64,000 nucleotides of DNA, taken from the NCBI GenBank assembly GCA_016806145.1, contig CP063167.1, positions 926,501 to 990,500 of the forward strand, written 5' to 3'. Shown here in pieces: positions 18,190 to 28,523 of this stretch. Position 1 is the stretch's first letter, and each line of letters begins with the position of its first letter. A program made the translations under genes and the position numbers. This stretch comes from Variovorax paradoxus (lineage in GTDB: Bacteria > Pseudomonadota > Gammaproteobacteria > Burkholderiales > Burkholderiaceae_C). Under the pieces are notes generated by a model. The model saw nothing but the letters and a program-made list of their open reading frames with translations, was not told the DNA's origin and ran no database searches.

Positions 18190-19260
18190 CTATCTGCCGC
18201 TGAAGTTCAGCCGCATTCCCGTCATCGCCAGCGTGATAAGCGTCATGAGGAGCAAGCCGAAGGCCGTGCCCCAGATCACCAGCGCGTCCGTGCGCCGCCG
18301 GCTCACTCCATGCCCGAGCAGCACGATGCGTGCGCCGGCAAAGGCGTGCGCGGTCACTGCAGCAACCGCCAGGGCGTAATAGGGAAGCAGACGAATGTTC
18401 CAAGGATCGACGATCAGCCCTGCCGGTGCCCCGATCGCGAATCCCCAGTCGGTCGGAATCTTCATGTGGACGCGGGCAAGCCAGAAAACAGCCTGCAGAT
18501 GGCTTGTCACCGCTACAGAGAGGTACACACCCGTCGCGACTTGAAATGCCCGGAAGCCATCGGACGAGCGCTCACTCCAGCGCCACGCCATGGCTAGGCC
18601 CGAACACACGAGGTAGGCGGCGGCTGCAAGCAGCAGGGGCTCGCCCAGCGGTGTGCGGTACCACTTGCGCAAGACCTCTATGACCGCATGGTGCATGTCC
18701 ACACTGATCAGGGCAAGCAAGTGGTTGCTGAAGTGCAATGCCAGAAATCCCGCGATAAATAGCAGGGCCACCGTGCCATGCAGCACTCGCCAGACCGGCT
18801 TGATCAGCGGCTTCGGCGGATCTGCGGGCGCGTTAGGATCAGCCAGCCCTATGGCTACGGCAAGCGCGCACCAGAAGATGGCTAGGATCCAGAAGTCAAC
18901 CTTCGGCAGTCCGGCCACAAAGGTTCCGACGCCAACAAGCACGAACAGCGGCGGGGCAGTCACCGAGAACAGCGCCACTCGCCTGGCCAGGAGCTCTGCG
19001 CGGGTAGGCCCTGGCTGGCGCATTAGCTTGGCGAACACCCAAAGCGCGAGCATTGGCACAAAGAAGGCCAGACACAGGCAGACAGCCGCGCCCAGCCAGT
19101 GCGCCGCGTTTCCCCCAGCCATGAACCTCGCGACGCTTCCGTGGAACCCCACCAGGGACAGCGGATAGAGAGCCGCAGCAAGCGGTGGTAGAAACCAGTA
19201 GAGCCGGGCAGACTGATGACGTGTCGCGCTCGTCGCGCCATTGATTGGGATAGCGTTCAT
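18190..19260 (-). CDS. Polytopic membrane protein, unknown function
   Basis: 356 residues from ATG 19260, with CGGAG 7 to 8 bases upstream; the ATG at 19281 is less well placed. About eight to nine hydrophobic helices are visible. Examples are the N-terminal LYWFLPPLAAALYPLSLVGF, the central WRVLHGTVALLFIAGFLALH and the C-terminal LVIWGTAFGLLLMTLITLAM. Histidines cluster at LHFSNHLLALISVDMHHAV, reminiscent of heme-binding helices of di-heme cytochrome b or SdhC-like proteins, but this is only a resemblance. No cytoplasmic domain is attached. It stands alone. Confidence 0.65.
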   Translation of the reverse strand: MNAIPINGATSATRHQSARLYWFLPPLAAALYPLSLVGFHGSVARFMAGGNAAHWLGAAVCLCLAFFVPMLALWVFAKLMRQPGPTRAELLARRVALFSVTAPPLFVLVGVGTFVAGLPKVDFWILAIFWCALAVAIGLADPNAPADPPKPLIKPVWRVLHGTVALLFIAGFLALHFSNHLLALISVDMHHAVIEVLRKWYRTPLGEPLLLAAAAYLVCSGLAMAWRWSERSSDGFRAFQVATGVYLSVAVTSHLQAVFWLARVHMKIPTDWGFAIGAPAGLIVDPWNIRLLPYYALAVAAVTAHAFAGARIVLLGHGVSRRRTDALVIWGTAFGLLLMTLITLAMTGMRLNFSGR

Positions 19261-19726
19261 CGAATTTCTCCGTGGGGTCACTGACAGTTCTTCGGGGACA
19301 TTTCGCTACGAGCCGCTTGCTGGCCAACACGCTCCTGGCGCGCCAGCCCCGGGCTAGGCGCCAAGGAGAGTGTTCAGTGCTCGCGGGCATTCGCGGGCAC
19401 TCCATGGAAGGAGTGCCGCCTCTACTTTTTGTCGGCCAACACTGCCGCCACTAGCGTCGTGCCACCGGTGAATGACGCCCGAAATGGATAGAGGGCAGAC
19501 GCCGAACGGGCGATGGATGCAGGCGAAGCTGCGCCTAGGCTTGGCGGATGAACACGTGCTGCTGTTGCCGCGCGAATCGATCGGGCGCCGTCCGGCTGAC
19601 TCGCCGGTCCATGCATCAACCGAGCGCGCCGCCACGGTTTGACGACCAGTCGTTGCCGCACACGGTGACCGACGGAAATGCCATGGCGCGTAGATCAATC
19701 CAACCGGGCAATGCCCCTAATCTTCG
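19261..19726. other. Divergent intergenic stretch
   Basis: Separates the minus-strand membrane protein from the plus-strand MFS gene, so it should hold both promoters. Short overlapping frames exist but none has a motif or ribosome site. I see no clear operator. Confidence 0.4.
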
Positions 19727-21265
19727 ATGAACGACAGGCCCGCTGCCCACCGGATCTGGCTCTTTCTGCTCGTTGGCGCTCTGCCGTTCAGCGATTTCCT
19801 GCAGATCGGGATCTTCGCCTTCAACGCCGCGCCCGTGATGGGCGATCTTGGCGCTAGTCCGGAGGAATACAGTGTGGTGGCGACCCTTTATGCTGTCACC
19901 GCCATCGGGATCATCTTCAACCATCGCTGGCTCGTCGAGCGCATGGGCTGGCGATGGTTCATCCGGCTTTCGTGCGCATTCTTCGTCGCCGGCTCCCTCA
20001 CATGTGCGGCAAGCCAGTCTCTCGGGGGCTTTACCATCGGACGACTCCTGACTGCACTCGGATGTGCGTCTTTTATGACCGCTGCCCGCGTGCTGGTCAA
20101 TCTCTTGCCTCCATCGCCCCTGCGCTTCACCGGCATCCGATTCCTTGCCTCGGGAATTGCCTGGGGAGTGACATGCGGGCCGCTGGCTGCATCGATGGCG
20201 TTGGCATCATCCGACTGGCGGATGGCATACCTTGCGCAACTCATTCCTGCCTTTGTCATTGCCGTTCTGGGAGAGCTTGCGCTCCCATGTGAGCGCTTAG
20301 CGACGCGCACACCCTTCGATCTAAGAGGCTTACTGGCCCTGGCAGGTGGCAGCGCTCTCTTGCTGTTTGCCGAGCAACGAAGTACGTTCGATTTCTTCTC
20401 GATGCGCTCTCCGCTGTATGGCTACGTCGCACTAGGCCTCATGACCCTCGTTCTCACAGTGTGGCTGGTTCTGTCGAGCAAGCAACCCGCCCTCCGTTTG
20501 CATGACATGTCGCAGCGACGATATCTGATCGGCCTTGCTGTGTTCGGGCTGTGCTACGGCATTCTCGGCGCCAACAACACCGCCATTCCGATGCTGCTTC
20601 GCAGTCTAGACCTGCCGCTTTACATCGCCGCCCGCTACGTGGCCATTGGATCCTCGGGCGGTATAGTGGCATGGATCATCCTGTCCCGCCTAGTTCCGCG
20701 CAACCAAGGACCTGCGCGGTACTACTTCGCCGGCTTTCTCCTTCTCACCACCGCGGGCGTACTTATCGGCCGCATGAGTGAGACGGCAAGTATCGAGTAC
20801 GGCATCCTTCCGGCGCTGTTCTGTGCAGGCGCCTTCGTCATCACAGTGCTGTCGACTACCGCGGTTCAAACATTCCGGGACGTACAGCGCGACGAGACCG
20901 TTTTCTCCCACGCCAACCAGATCAAGAACGTGCTGGCGCAATTGGGTATCGCTTCGGGCATCTGCGCGGCGACGCTCTTCTCCCAATGGCGCCTGGCGCA
21001 GCACTATGTGCGGTTCAGCGAAGTCCTCGGGCCGGATAGCCTCGCTCTTCAGGGCACCTTGCGCATTCTGACCCAGCGTTACGGTGCCAGCGCTGATCCC
21101 GCCAAGGCGTTGCAGATGGCCTATTCCACCATCAACGGCATCATGGTGCAGCAGGCCAGCTTCATGGCATCTCTCGACTACTTCACCGCGATCGCGGCAA
21201 TGGCCGCACTGTGCCTGCTGGCCGTTCTGGGCGAACGCGCGTGGCGCATCTCACGCAAACGCTGA
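19727..21265 (+). CDS. MFS transporter, DHA2 (EmrB/QacA)-like drug exporter
   Basis: 512 residues with about 13 or 14 hydrophobic segments, the size and count of the 14-helix DHA2 family. The first helices read WLFLLVGALPFSDFLQIGIF, followed by a loop with NHRWLVERMGWRWF, the counterpart of the motif A region between helices 2 and 3. Such pumps export toxic organic compounds with protons, often with an HlyD-type partner; none is present. No good Shine-Dalgarno precedes the ATG. It converges on the large regulator at 21383-24253, whose end lies 117 bases away. Confidence 0.82.
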   Translation: MNDRPAAHRIWLFLLVGALPFSDFLQIGIFAFNAAPVMGDLGASPEEYSVVATLYAVTAIGIIFNHRWLVERMGWRWFIRLSCAFFVAGSLTCAASQSLGGFTIGRLLTALGCASFMTAARVLVNLLPPSPLRFTGIRFLASGIAWGVTCGPLAASMALASSDWRMAYLAQLIPAFVIAVLGELALPCERLATRTPFDLRGLLALAGGSALLLFAEQRSTFDFFSMRSPLYGYVALGLMTLVLTVWLVLSSKQPALRLHDMSQRRYLIGLAVFGLCYGILGANNTAIPMLLRSLDLPLYIAARYVAIGSSGGIVAWIILSRLVPRNQGPARYYFAGFLLLTTAGVLIGRMSETASIEYGILPALFCAGAFVITVLSTTAVQTFRDVQRDETVFSHANQIKNVLAQLGIASGICAATLFSQWRLAQHYVRFSEVLGPDSLALQGTLRILTQRYGASADPAKALQMAYSTINGIMVQQASFMASLDYFTAIAAMAALCLLAVLGERAWRISRKR

Positions 21266-21382
21266 AGAGCCTGCGACTAAGTTGACATGGGACATCCGCA
21301 GTGCATCGACGTACGAAACTCTGACAAGCGACCAAGCTCAACGCCTGACATTGAACCCGTGCGCCTCGCGCCGAACACCTTG

Positions 21383-24253
21383 TCACTGCGCATTCCCAGC
21401 TCGCATTAAGAGCGCATTCGCCTCGCGCCAGTCCGGGAAGTCTTGACCCGGCAGGCAGCGACCGAGCGCGCCCTCCAACGCGTTCTTGGCATCCCCTTGC
21501 CGGCCAGCGCGAAGCCAAAGCCGCGCCTGCGCGAGCGCTGCGCGAAGCTCCCAGACCCTGGCACCTTGTCGACGGCTTACTTCGGCGGCCCGTAGATAGT
21601 GGGCCTGAGCTTCCTCGAGGTCACCGTCCATCTCTCGGCGATGACCTGCTGCCCGCCAGACCTCGGCGGCACACCACTGGCTCTCGCCCTGCCAGACTGC
21701 GCAGACCATGCGGTCATCGATGAATTTCGGACTGAAGGTAACCAACATTTCCCGCCGCGGTTGATCCATTTGGCCCCAGGCAGCACGATCGACCTCCAAC
21801 TGAACGTCGTTCATCTCCCCAGCAAGGATCTTCACACCCAGCTCGAAGCACCGCGCCCACTGGTTCCAATACACAAGACCTCGCCGCTCGCTCTCCAGCA
21901 ACATGAGGTCGACAAGTTCCCTGGCACGCGGCAGGTCTCCGGCCCATATCGCAACAGGACAAGCGCCGAACAGGGCGAAGCACAACGAAAGCGCCTGGCC
22001 CGTCTGCTGCGCTTCACGCATCGCACCTTCGGCCGTCGCAATGGCTTCATTGGCCGCACCCTGAATCCAGAGTGTCCGGGCAAGGAAGACGCGAGAGGCG
22101 ACATTGGCCGCGATCTGAAGCATGTTGCCGCGCATGCGTGGCGTGCCTCCCGACGTCCCGAGCGCTTCCTCGCCATGGAGCCTTGAGAGTTCGAATTCGC
22201 CGCAGAAATGGCTCGACAGCGCCATCATCCGATGGGCCAGGTTTTTGGCGGCAGGATCGTTGTTCCGCAAGGCGAACACGTGAAGTTCATCGGCTTGCCG
22301 CTTGCCGGTTGAGTAGGCACCGCTGGCGACAAGGAAAATGCAGCGCGCCCATCTTGCCTGCAGTTCAAGCAGCGGCGAGCCCGAACTCAGCGAAGAACTA
22401 AATGCCCGCTCGCATGCCTGCTGCATCTCCGGAACGGGCCCCCGGGTATGCCACAGCGTATTGCTCAGGGCGATCTGCAACCAAGTGACCGTCTCGGCAT
22501 CAGCGCCGCCGCGCGCCTCCTCGTTACGCAAGGCAGCGAGCACCCGATCACGGAACTCCTCGATCTGCGATGCGTGGAACCACAGCGGCGCCGAGGCAAC
22601 CGTCAGTTCGCCCGACAAAGATCGCTGTCCCGGCTGGGAAGTGTCCTGGCCGTCCAGGGCGAAACGCACGTCGTCCAAACAGTGACCGTAGCGCTCGTTC
22701 CAGCGCTCGACATTCATTGTCGAAAGATCGGACACGGCCGTGTTCATGACCTCGATCATGTGGCGGGCATGTACTGAATACACGGCATCACTCTCGCCGC
22801 TATCCACCAACAAGCCGGTCGCATAGACCCTCGTGGTGTCGAGCAGCCGATAGGGAGCCGCAGTGCTGAAGGAGACGAAGCGCACGAGAGACTTGCCGAC
22901 CAAGTTGGTAAGCACGTCCAGCGCTCGATCAGGCGGTACTTGGTCAGAGAGCAGGTTTAGGGCCGAAGCCGCATCGAACTGGCCCCTGAAGACCGACAAT
23001 CTTCGGAACAGGCATTGCTCCAACGGACTGAGCAGTGCCACGCTCCAATTGAGTGCGGCAGCCAAGGTCCGATGTCGCGCCGCACCGGAGCGCGTGCTCA
23101 TCGAATACCACTGCAGGTGATCGTCCAGGCGAAGCATCAGATCGGCTATGGACTGCACGCTCAGCCGGCTGGCGATCAATTCAATCGCGAGCGGAATCCC
23201 GTCAAGCGCGCGCGAAATTCGAACCAATGCCTCGGTGTCAGCGTCGCCGAAGGTGGGCGCGCCAGCCGCTTCGGCGCGCTCGACGAGCAAGCGAACTGCA
23301 GAAAACTGAAGTGCCTCGCGAAGGCCGATTGGCTCATGGGGCGGCACGACCAGTGTCGGAAGTCGGTAGACGAATTCGCCACCGATGCGCAGAGCTTCCC
23401 GACTCGTTGCCAGCACCTGCAATTCCGGCAGATTGCTCAGCAACCTGGCAACGATCGGAGCGACAGTGTCGATCACATGTTCGCAGTTGTCGAACATCAA
23501 TAGGACGCGCCGCCCATCCAGACGTTGCTCGATCAGTCGAAGGGTGTCGGTGGCATCGATTGGCACGGCCAGAGACCGCGCCAGCGCGGCAAGCACGCGA
23601 TCTCCCGATGCGAGCGGCGCCAAATCGGCGAAGGCCACCTCGCGCGGAAATTCACCCTCGGACATGCCATGGGCGCTGGCAACCTTGATGGCAAGGCTGG
23701 TCTTTCCCATGCCGGCGGTTCCAACAACTGACACCAGACGTCGCTGGGCAAGCGCGGCCAAAAGGCGCTCGCTGTCCTCGTCGCGCCCGACCAGGCTGGC
23801 CAGGCGCACGGGCGGTCGAACAAAGGACGACGGCACCCTGGTCGCCGGTTGCTGCAGGAGGACGACATCGCCCTGTTCGCTCTGGAGCGAGACCGGCCCA
23901 ATGAAGCTGTAGCCCTTCAGTGGAACACTGGTAATCCACTCGCGAGTCTCACCTTGCCCGGCCGTCGCGGCCTGCAGCGCCTTGCGCAGCGTGGAGATGT
24001 GGGTCCTGACACTCGCATCCTCGACCACAAGACCCGCCCAGACTACCGCCAGAAGATCCTCCTTGCCAACGACTTCTCCGGCATGGCGCACGAGGTGCAA
24101 TAGGATGTCAAACGATCGAGATCCCAACCTCACCTGCGCGCCGTTGCAGTCGAGGCGCCTTCGGGCCTCGCAAAGCAAAAACGGACCGAAGATCCATCGA
24201 GACCTCACGCGCTCAACCGGCGCCGGGATGCCCTTGGGGGGGGGTTGCGGCAT
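21383..24253 (-). CDS. Large winged-helix/NB-ARC-type ATPase transcriptional regulator
   Basis: About 956 residues from ATG 24253; the frame is open to 24388, so the start is uncertain. Domains: OmpR/PhoB-type winged helix (residues about 18-120, with LGSRSFDILLHLVRHAGEVV and PLKGYSFIG), then an AAA/NB-ARC ATPase with Walker A GTAGMGKTS (178-186) and Walker B LLMFD (251-255, followed by NCEHV). A long alpha-helical repeat region of TPR type follows. It resembles the E. coli CadC-like/SARP-ATPase regulators, which act as nucleotide-gated switches. A paralogue of the same design lies divergently at 24770. Confidence 0.85.
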   Translation of the reverse strand: MPQPPPKGIPAPVERVRSRWIFGPFLLCEARRRLDCNGAQVRLGSRSFDILLHLVRHAGEVVGKEDLLAVVWAGLVVEDASVRTHISTLRKALQAATAGQGETREWITSVPLKGYSFIGPVSLQSEQGDVVLLQQPATRVPSSFVRPPVRLASLVGRDEDSERLLAALAQRRLVSVVGTAGMGKTSLAIKVASAHGMSEGEFPREVAFADLAPLASGDRVLAALARSLAVPIDATDTLRLIEQRLDGRRVLLMFDNCEHVIDTVAPIVARLLSNLPELQVLATSREALRIGGEFVYRLPTLVVPPHEPIGLREALQFSAVRLLVERAEAAGAPTFGDADTEALVRISRALDGIPLAIELIASRLSVQSIADLMLRLDDHLQWYSMSTRSGAARHRTLAAALNWSVALLSPLEQCLFRRLSVFRGQFDAASALNLLSDQVPPDRALDVLTNLVGKSLVRFVSFSTAAPYRLLDTTRVYATGLLVDSGESDAVYSVHARHMIEVMNTAVSDLSTMNVERWNERYGHCLDDVRFALDGQDTSQPGQRSLSGELTVASAPLWFHASQIEEFRDRVLAALRNEEARGGADAETVTWLQIALSNTLWHTRGPVPEMQQACERAFSSSLSSGSPLLELQARWARCIFLVASGAYSTGKRQADELHVFALRNNDPAAKNLAHRMMALSSHFCGEFELSRLHGEEALGTSGGTPRMRGNMLQIAANVASRVFLARTLWIQGAANEAIATAEGAMREAQQTGQALSLCFALFGACPVAIWAGDLPRARELVDLMLLESERRGLVYWNQWARCFELGVKILAGEMNDVQLEVDRAAWGQMDQPRREMLVTFSPKFIDDRMVCAVWQGESQWCAAEVWRAAGHRREMDGDLEEAQAHYLRAAEVSRRQGARVWELRAALAQARLWLRAGRQGDAKNALEGALGRCLPGQDFPDWREANALLMRAGNAQ

Positions 24254-24769
24254 TGAGATTCCACCATCTATGGCTTCGACGAACCGCATCGGCACTCGAC
24301 GACCCGTGTCGCCAAGCTCCCTCCGGTGCACTCGCGCTCCCGAATTCGCGGAGCAAAGCTCGCAAGCCAGACCATGCGCATACCACATGCGCCCTCACGC
24401 AGCAGCCACGCAGATACATGCGAAGACGCGGAAATCGAAGTGAACACTAATGTAACGCCTTCGCAGCGAATGCGCGTCGACCGAGGGCAAATGCGCAAGC
24501 AGCAACGGCCCCTCGATTTTCCATGAAACGAGTTGCTGAGCCTAGGTCGACCTACGACCGATGAGGCCAAAGCGCGTTTTGCGACGGTGTGTAAGACTGC
24601 GCGCCGCAGGACACTCGCGGGTTCCACGCCTTCATGGCGAGAATCGCGCATAAGAACGCACAAGCGTCGCAGACGCACCCGATGCTTGGCCAGCCGAGCC
24701 ACAGGGCCGTCCCGAGATGGCGTGGATGAATCAAGAAAAGTGCGCTGACGCGCTCAGGACAATACACTT
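24254..24769. other. Divergent promoter region between the two giant regulators
   Basis: 516 bases without a convincing gene (less if the minus-strand regulator starts at 24388). Both giant regulators are transcribed away from it, so shared or back-to-back promoters are expected. I found no clear palindrome by eye. Confidence 0.4.
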
Positions 24770-27511
24770 ATGGACCTAAAGGTTGCGGATGCTGCGTCCC
24801 CAGATCGCTGGCGCTTCGGCCGCTTCGAGTTGATCGCAGCAGAGCGTCGTCTCGAACACGAGGGGCAGCCAGTGCGGCTGGGCGGACGATCCATTGACGT
24901 GCTGGTGGCGTTGGTACGGTGTGCCGGTCAACCAGTGACGAATGCTGAACTGCTCGCCAGCATCTGGGGCAGTGGCAGTGGGGATGAGGGCAAATTGCGC
25001 GTGCACATGTCGGCCCTGCGCAAGGCTCTCGATGGCGTGGACGGGCGGCAAGGGCCAACCCCCTGGATCGTGAACATCCCGATGCGCGGGTATCAGTTTA
25101 CAGGCGCAGTATCTACCGGCGCCAGGGAGGGCGTGCCGAAGGCGTCGTCCGCCGCGGCGCTCGTCGATCAGACGCCGGCCGAGTTCGCGCGGCCGCCATC
25201 GCGCCTGACCCGACTCGTCGGACGCCAGGACGAAGTTGCCCGGCTCGCAGCACTGACTGCCGAAAACGCCCTCGTCTCAGTCGTCGGGCCAGGCGGAATG
25301 GGCAAAACAACGGTCGCCGTTCATGTGGCGCAGGAGCGCTTGCGCGTCGCCGGCAGTGGCTCGAAGTATCTCGCGTTCGTCGACTTCGCGTCACTCAACT
25401 CGGCCGACTTCGTCCTGAGCGCAATCGCTCAGGCCCTTCGCGCGCCGCTGGACGACGGACGAGGCACGGCTGCCATCATCGATCGACTTGCGGATAGCGA
25501 CACCCTGCTTATCTTCGACAACTGCGAGCATGTGATCGACGCCTTGGCTGGCATCTGCAGCGCACTCCTGTCTGCGCTTCCCCGCTTGTCTATACTGGTC
25601 ACCAGTCGCCAGCCGCTGGGCGTCAATGGCGAATTCGTGTTCCGGCTGCCCGCGCTCGGACTGGCCGATGAACAGCCCGCATCGCTTGCCGAAGCCCTGC
25701 GCTCGCCTGCCATCGAATTGATGGTCGATTTGGCGACTGCCGCTGGCGCGCCGGCGTTTGCCGACGAGCATGCCAGCCTGCTTGCCAGGCTCTGCCGTCG
25801 ACTCGACGGGATTCCCTTGGCGATCGAACTCGTGGCGGCCCGCCTGGGCGTGCAGTCGCTGGAAGACACCGACCACCACTTGGCGGATCACATCCGGCTT
25901 CGTTCTGGCCGCATCCTCGCATCATCAGCCCGCCACCGCAGCCTGAGGGCTACGCTCGACTGGAGCATGGACCTACTCGATGCCAAGGAAGCACGGCTGT
26001 TCTCGCTGCTGTCCGTTTTCAGGGGTCCATTCGACATAGCGGCAGCGCAAGCGATGGCTGGCGACCTGATGGACGCGGATGTCGCCATGCGCGCGCTCCT
26101 GTCACTGACCACCAAGTCATTGGTGGCGTTCGATCGCGCCAACCCATCCGCGCCTTACAGGCTCCTGGACACAACGCGCGCTTATGCGCAGGATGTCCTG
26201 AAGGCCCAGGGCCAGTGGGACGTGGCCGTACATGCGCACGCCCAACTCATGCTTGAGGCCATGGCAACCGCGGCCGCCGACCTTGCCCTCGTTGACGGCC
26301 CGCTCTGGCTCGATCGCTATGCCCATCGGCTCGATGATGTGCGCTTCGCGATCGAATCATGCATCGCCCATACGCATGGGGTTGCACTTGCGTCCCTGCT
26401 GACGCAGGCATCGGCCCCACTGTGGTTTCGACTGTCGCAGGTCGAAGAGTATCGGGACCGAGTGATGCAATCGCTTGACCGACTTCCAGCCGCCTCGGAC
26501 CCCGACGGGCATACAGAGGCCGCGCTGAACATAGCACTCTATAACGCGCTATGGCACACCGGAGGCGCGATGACAGACATGGTCCTTGCCTGCGAGCGCG
26601 CGCTTGGCCTCGCACTGGCGCTGAATGCACGACTGCTGGAGTTCCAATCCCGATGGGGACTGTGCGCCCTGTGCATCACACGTGGCGAGTATCAACAGGC
26701 GCTCACGCATGCGCGTCTCCTGCACACCTTCGCGCAGGAGTCCAGAGACGCCACGTCATTGAACCTGGCCCACCGGATGATTGCACTGAGCGCACACTTC
26801 CGCGGCGAGTTCGGGCTGGCACGGCAGCACGCGCAGATGGCGTGCGACGCCGACCGCAGCATCCGTCAAGCGCGTGGCAACCAGTTGCAACCCGATGCAC
26901 GGCTGATAGCGCAGGCCATCCTTGCGCGCTCGCTGTGGATCTCCGACGATGCCGACCATCATGCCATGGCCATCGCGCAGCAGGCCGTCGCCGAGGCTGA
27001 GGCCGGCGGCCATGTGCTGACCATCTGCATGGTCCTGTTCTGGGTCTGTCCGGTCGCCATCTGGTCAGGCCAATGGAACACCGCCGGAGCATGGGTCACC
27101 ACAATGTTCAGAGAGACGCAGTCGCGTGGCCTCGCCTACTGGCATGGCTGGGCCCAATGCTACGCGTTCGCGGTGAACCTGAATGCCTCGGCGCAACGGG
27201 ATGACATGCTGGAGCGGACCGCGGCGATTGTGGCCGACCTTGACGCGCCCAGGCGCGAAATGATGGTCACATTCGACGACCGCTTCCTGGACGCCGATCT
27301 CGTCGCACGAGCCGAATCCGGGCTCGGCGAATGGAGTGCCGCCGAGGTCTGGCGGGTCGCTGGCACCCGCGCCGAGGCAGGCGGCGACGTGCAGCAAGCC
27401 AGTTCAATGTATTACCGAGCATTAACGACGGCAGAGTCGCAGGAAGCAGGCGCGTGGTCCAGACGAGCAAGACGTGCCTTGGAGACACTTCATTCTCGCC
27501 CTTTCGGATGA
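24770..27511 (+). CDS. Large winged-helix/NB-ARC-type ATPase transcriptional regulator (paralogue)
   Basis: 913 residues. Winged helix at residues about 14-115 (RWRFGRFELIAAERRLEHEG to IPMRGYQFTG), AAA/NB-ARC ATPase with Walker A GPGGMGKT (173-180) and Walker B LLIFD (246-250, followed by NCEHVIDAL). The GIPLAIELVAARLGVQSLED block follows, and then a helical repeat tail. Domain order and many motifs are shared with the divergent gene at 21383-24253, so the pair arose by duplication. The SDR gene follows 76 bases downstream on the same strand and is the most likely target or co-transcribed gene. The effector is unknown. Confidence 0.87.
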   Translation: MDLKVADAASPDRWRFGRFELIAAERRLEHEGQPVRLGGRSIDVLVALVRCAGQPVTNAELLASIWGSGSGDEGKLRVHMSALRKALDGVDGRQGPTPWIVNIPMRGYQFTGAVSTGAREGVPKASSAAALVDQTPAEFARPPSRLTRLVGRQDEVARLAALTAENALVSVVGPGGMGKTTVAVHVAQERLRVAGSGSKYLAFVDFASLNSADFVLSAIAQALRAPLDDGRGTAAIIDRLADSDTLLIFDNCEHVIDALAGICSALLSALPRLSILVTSRQPLGVNGEFVFRLPALGLADEQPASLAEALRSPAIELMVDLATAAGAPAFADEHASLLARLCRRLDGIPLAIELVAARLGVQSLEDTDHHLADHIRLRSGRILASSARHRSLRATLDWSMDLLDAKEARLFSLLSVFRGPFDIAAAQAMAGDLMDADVAMRALLSLTTKSLVAFDRANPSAPYRLLDTTRAYAQDVLKAQGQWDVAVHAHAQLMLEAMATAAADLALVDGPLWLDRYAHRLDDVRFAIESCIAHTHGVALASLLTQASAPLWFRLSQVEEYRDRVMQSLDRLPAASDPDGHTEAALNIALYNALWHTGGAMTDMVLACERALGLALALNARLLEFQSRWGLCALCITRGEYQQALTHARLLHTFAQESRDATSLNLAHRMIALSAHFRGEFGLARQHAQMACDADRSIRQARGNQLQPDARLIAQAILARSLWISDDADHHAMAIAQQAVAEAEAGGHVLTICMVLFWVCPVAIWSGQWNTAGAWVTTMFRETQSRGLAYWHGWAQCYAFAVNLNASAQRDDMLERTAAIVADLDAPRREMMVTFDDRFLDADLVARAESGLGEWSAAEVWRVAGTRAEAGGDVQQASSMYYRALTTAESQEAGAWSRRARRALETLHSRPFG

Positions 27512-27587
27512 CCGCCTTGCACTGCCGCGCACGAAACTGTACGTGTCAGGCGACGCACGTCGCCATCCTGCATCCACGGACCCGGCC

Positions 27588-28523
27588 ATGAAGCTGTCAA
27601 CACCATTCGGATTTCACTCCACCGCCGACGAGGTGCTTCAGGGCGTCGATCTTTCGGGTCGGCGCGCCGTCGTGACGGGCGCTTCATCGGGCATTGGGAT
27701 CGAGACCGCCCGCGCGCTCGCTCGCGCGGGCGCCGAAGTCACGCTGGCCGTGCGTCGCCGCGACGCCGGCGACTCGGCAGCAAATACCATCCGCACCAGC
27801 GTCCCATTTGCGCGCATCGACGTCGCAGTGCTCGACCTAGAAGACCTCGGATCCGTCAACCGATTCGGCGCGGAGTGGAGCGGCCCCCTGCATATCCTGG
27901 TCAACAACGCCGGCATCATGGCCCTGCCCCAACTCGAGCGGACAAGCAAGGGGTGGGAAAGGCAATTTGCCACGAATTTTCTTGGCCACTTTGCGTTGAC
28001 CCTGAGCCTTCGCGGTGCGTTGAGATCTGGTGCGAACGCGCGCGTCGTCTTTCTCAGTTCGAGCGCCAATATGTTCGCTCCTGTGTTCTTCGACGACCCC
28101 CATTTCCAGTTCATCCCCTACGATCCATTCCTGGCCTACGGCCAAAGCAAGACTGCACTGGCGTTGGCTGCGGTCGCATTCACTCAGCACTGGGTCGGCT
28201 ACGGCATCACCGCCAATGCGCTGAACCCCGGCGCCATCGCAACTAACCTGCAGAAATACACCGGCGGGCTGAAGACCCCGCCCGAGCGCCAGAAAAGCAT
28301 CGCCCAGGGGGCAGCCACCTCCGTGCTCCTGGCAGCCTCTCCCCTGTTGTCAGGCATCGGCGGACGATATTTCGAGGACTGCAACGAGGCCCAGATCGTC
28401 CAGCAACGCCCGGGCAATTTCGGCGGAGGTGTCGCTCCGTACGCGGTCGACGTCAACAATGCCGAGCGTCTCTGGGCGTTGGGTCACCGACTGCTCGCAG
28501 AGGCCGGGATGCCGAACCTTTAG
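27588..28523 (+). CDS. Short-chain dehydrogenase/reductase
   Basis: 311 residues from ATG 27588; the upstream in-frame ATG at 27474 overlaps the regulator gene. Rossmann motifs are complete: VVTGASSGIGIETA (NAD(P) loop), NNAG at VNNAGIM, catalytic Ser in FLSSSAN, and the YxxxK pair in YGQSK. The length and the retinol-dehydrogenase-like C-terminus (GAIATNLQKY) fit the RDH/WWOX-like SDR group. It reduces or oxidises a carbonyl/alcohol with NAD(P)H; the substrate is unknown. Likely linked to the ATPase regulator immediately upstream. Confidence 0.88.
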   Translation: MKLSTPFGFHSTADEVLQGVDLSGRRAVVTGASSGIGIETARALARAGAEVTLAVRRRDAGDSAANTIRTSVPFARIDVAVLDLEDLGSVNRFGAEWSGPLHILVNNAGIMALPQLERTSKGWERQFATNFLGHFALTLSLRGALRSGANARVVFLSSSANMFAPVFFDDPHFQFIPYDPFLAYGQSKTALALAAVAFTQHWVGYGITANALNPGAIATNLQKYTGGLKTPPERQKSIAQGAATSVLLAASPLLSGIGGRYFEDCNEAQIVQQRPGNFGGGVAPYAVDVNNAERLWALGHRLLAEAGMPNL

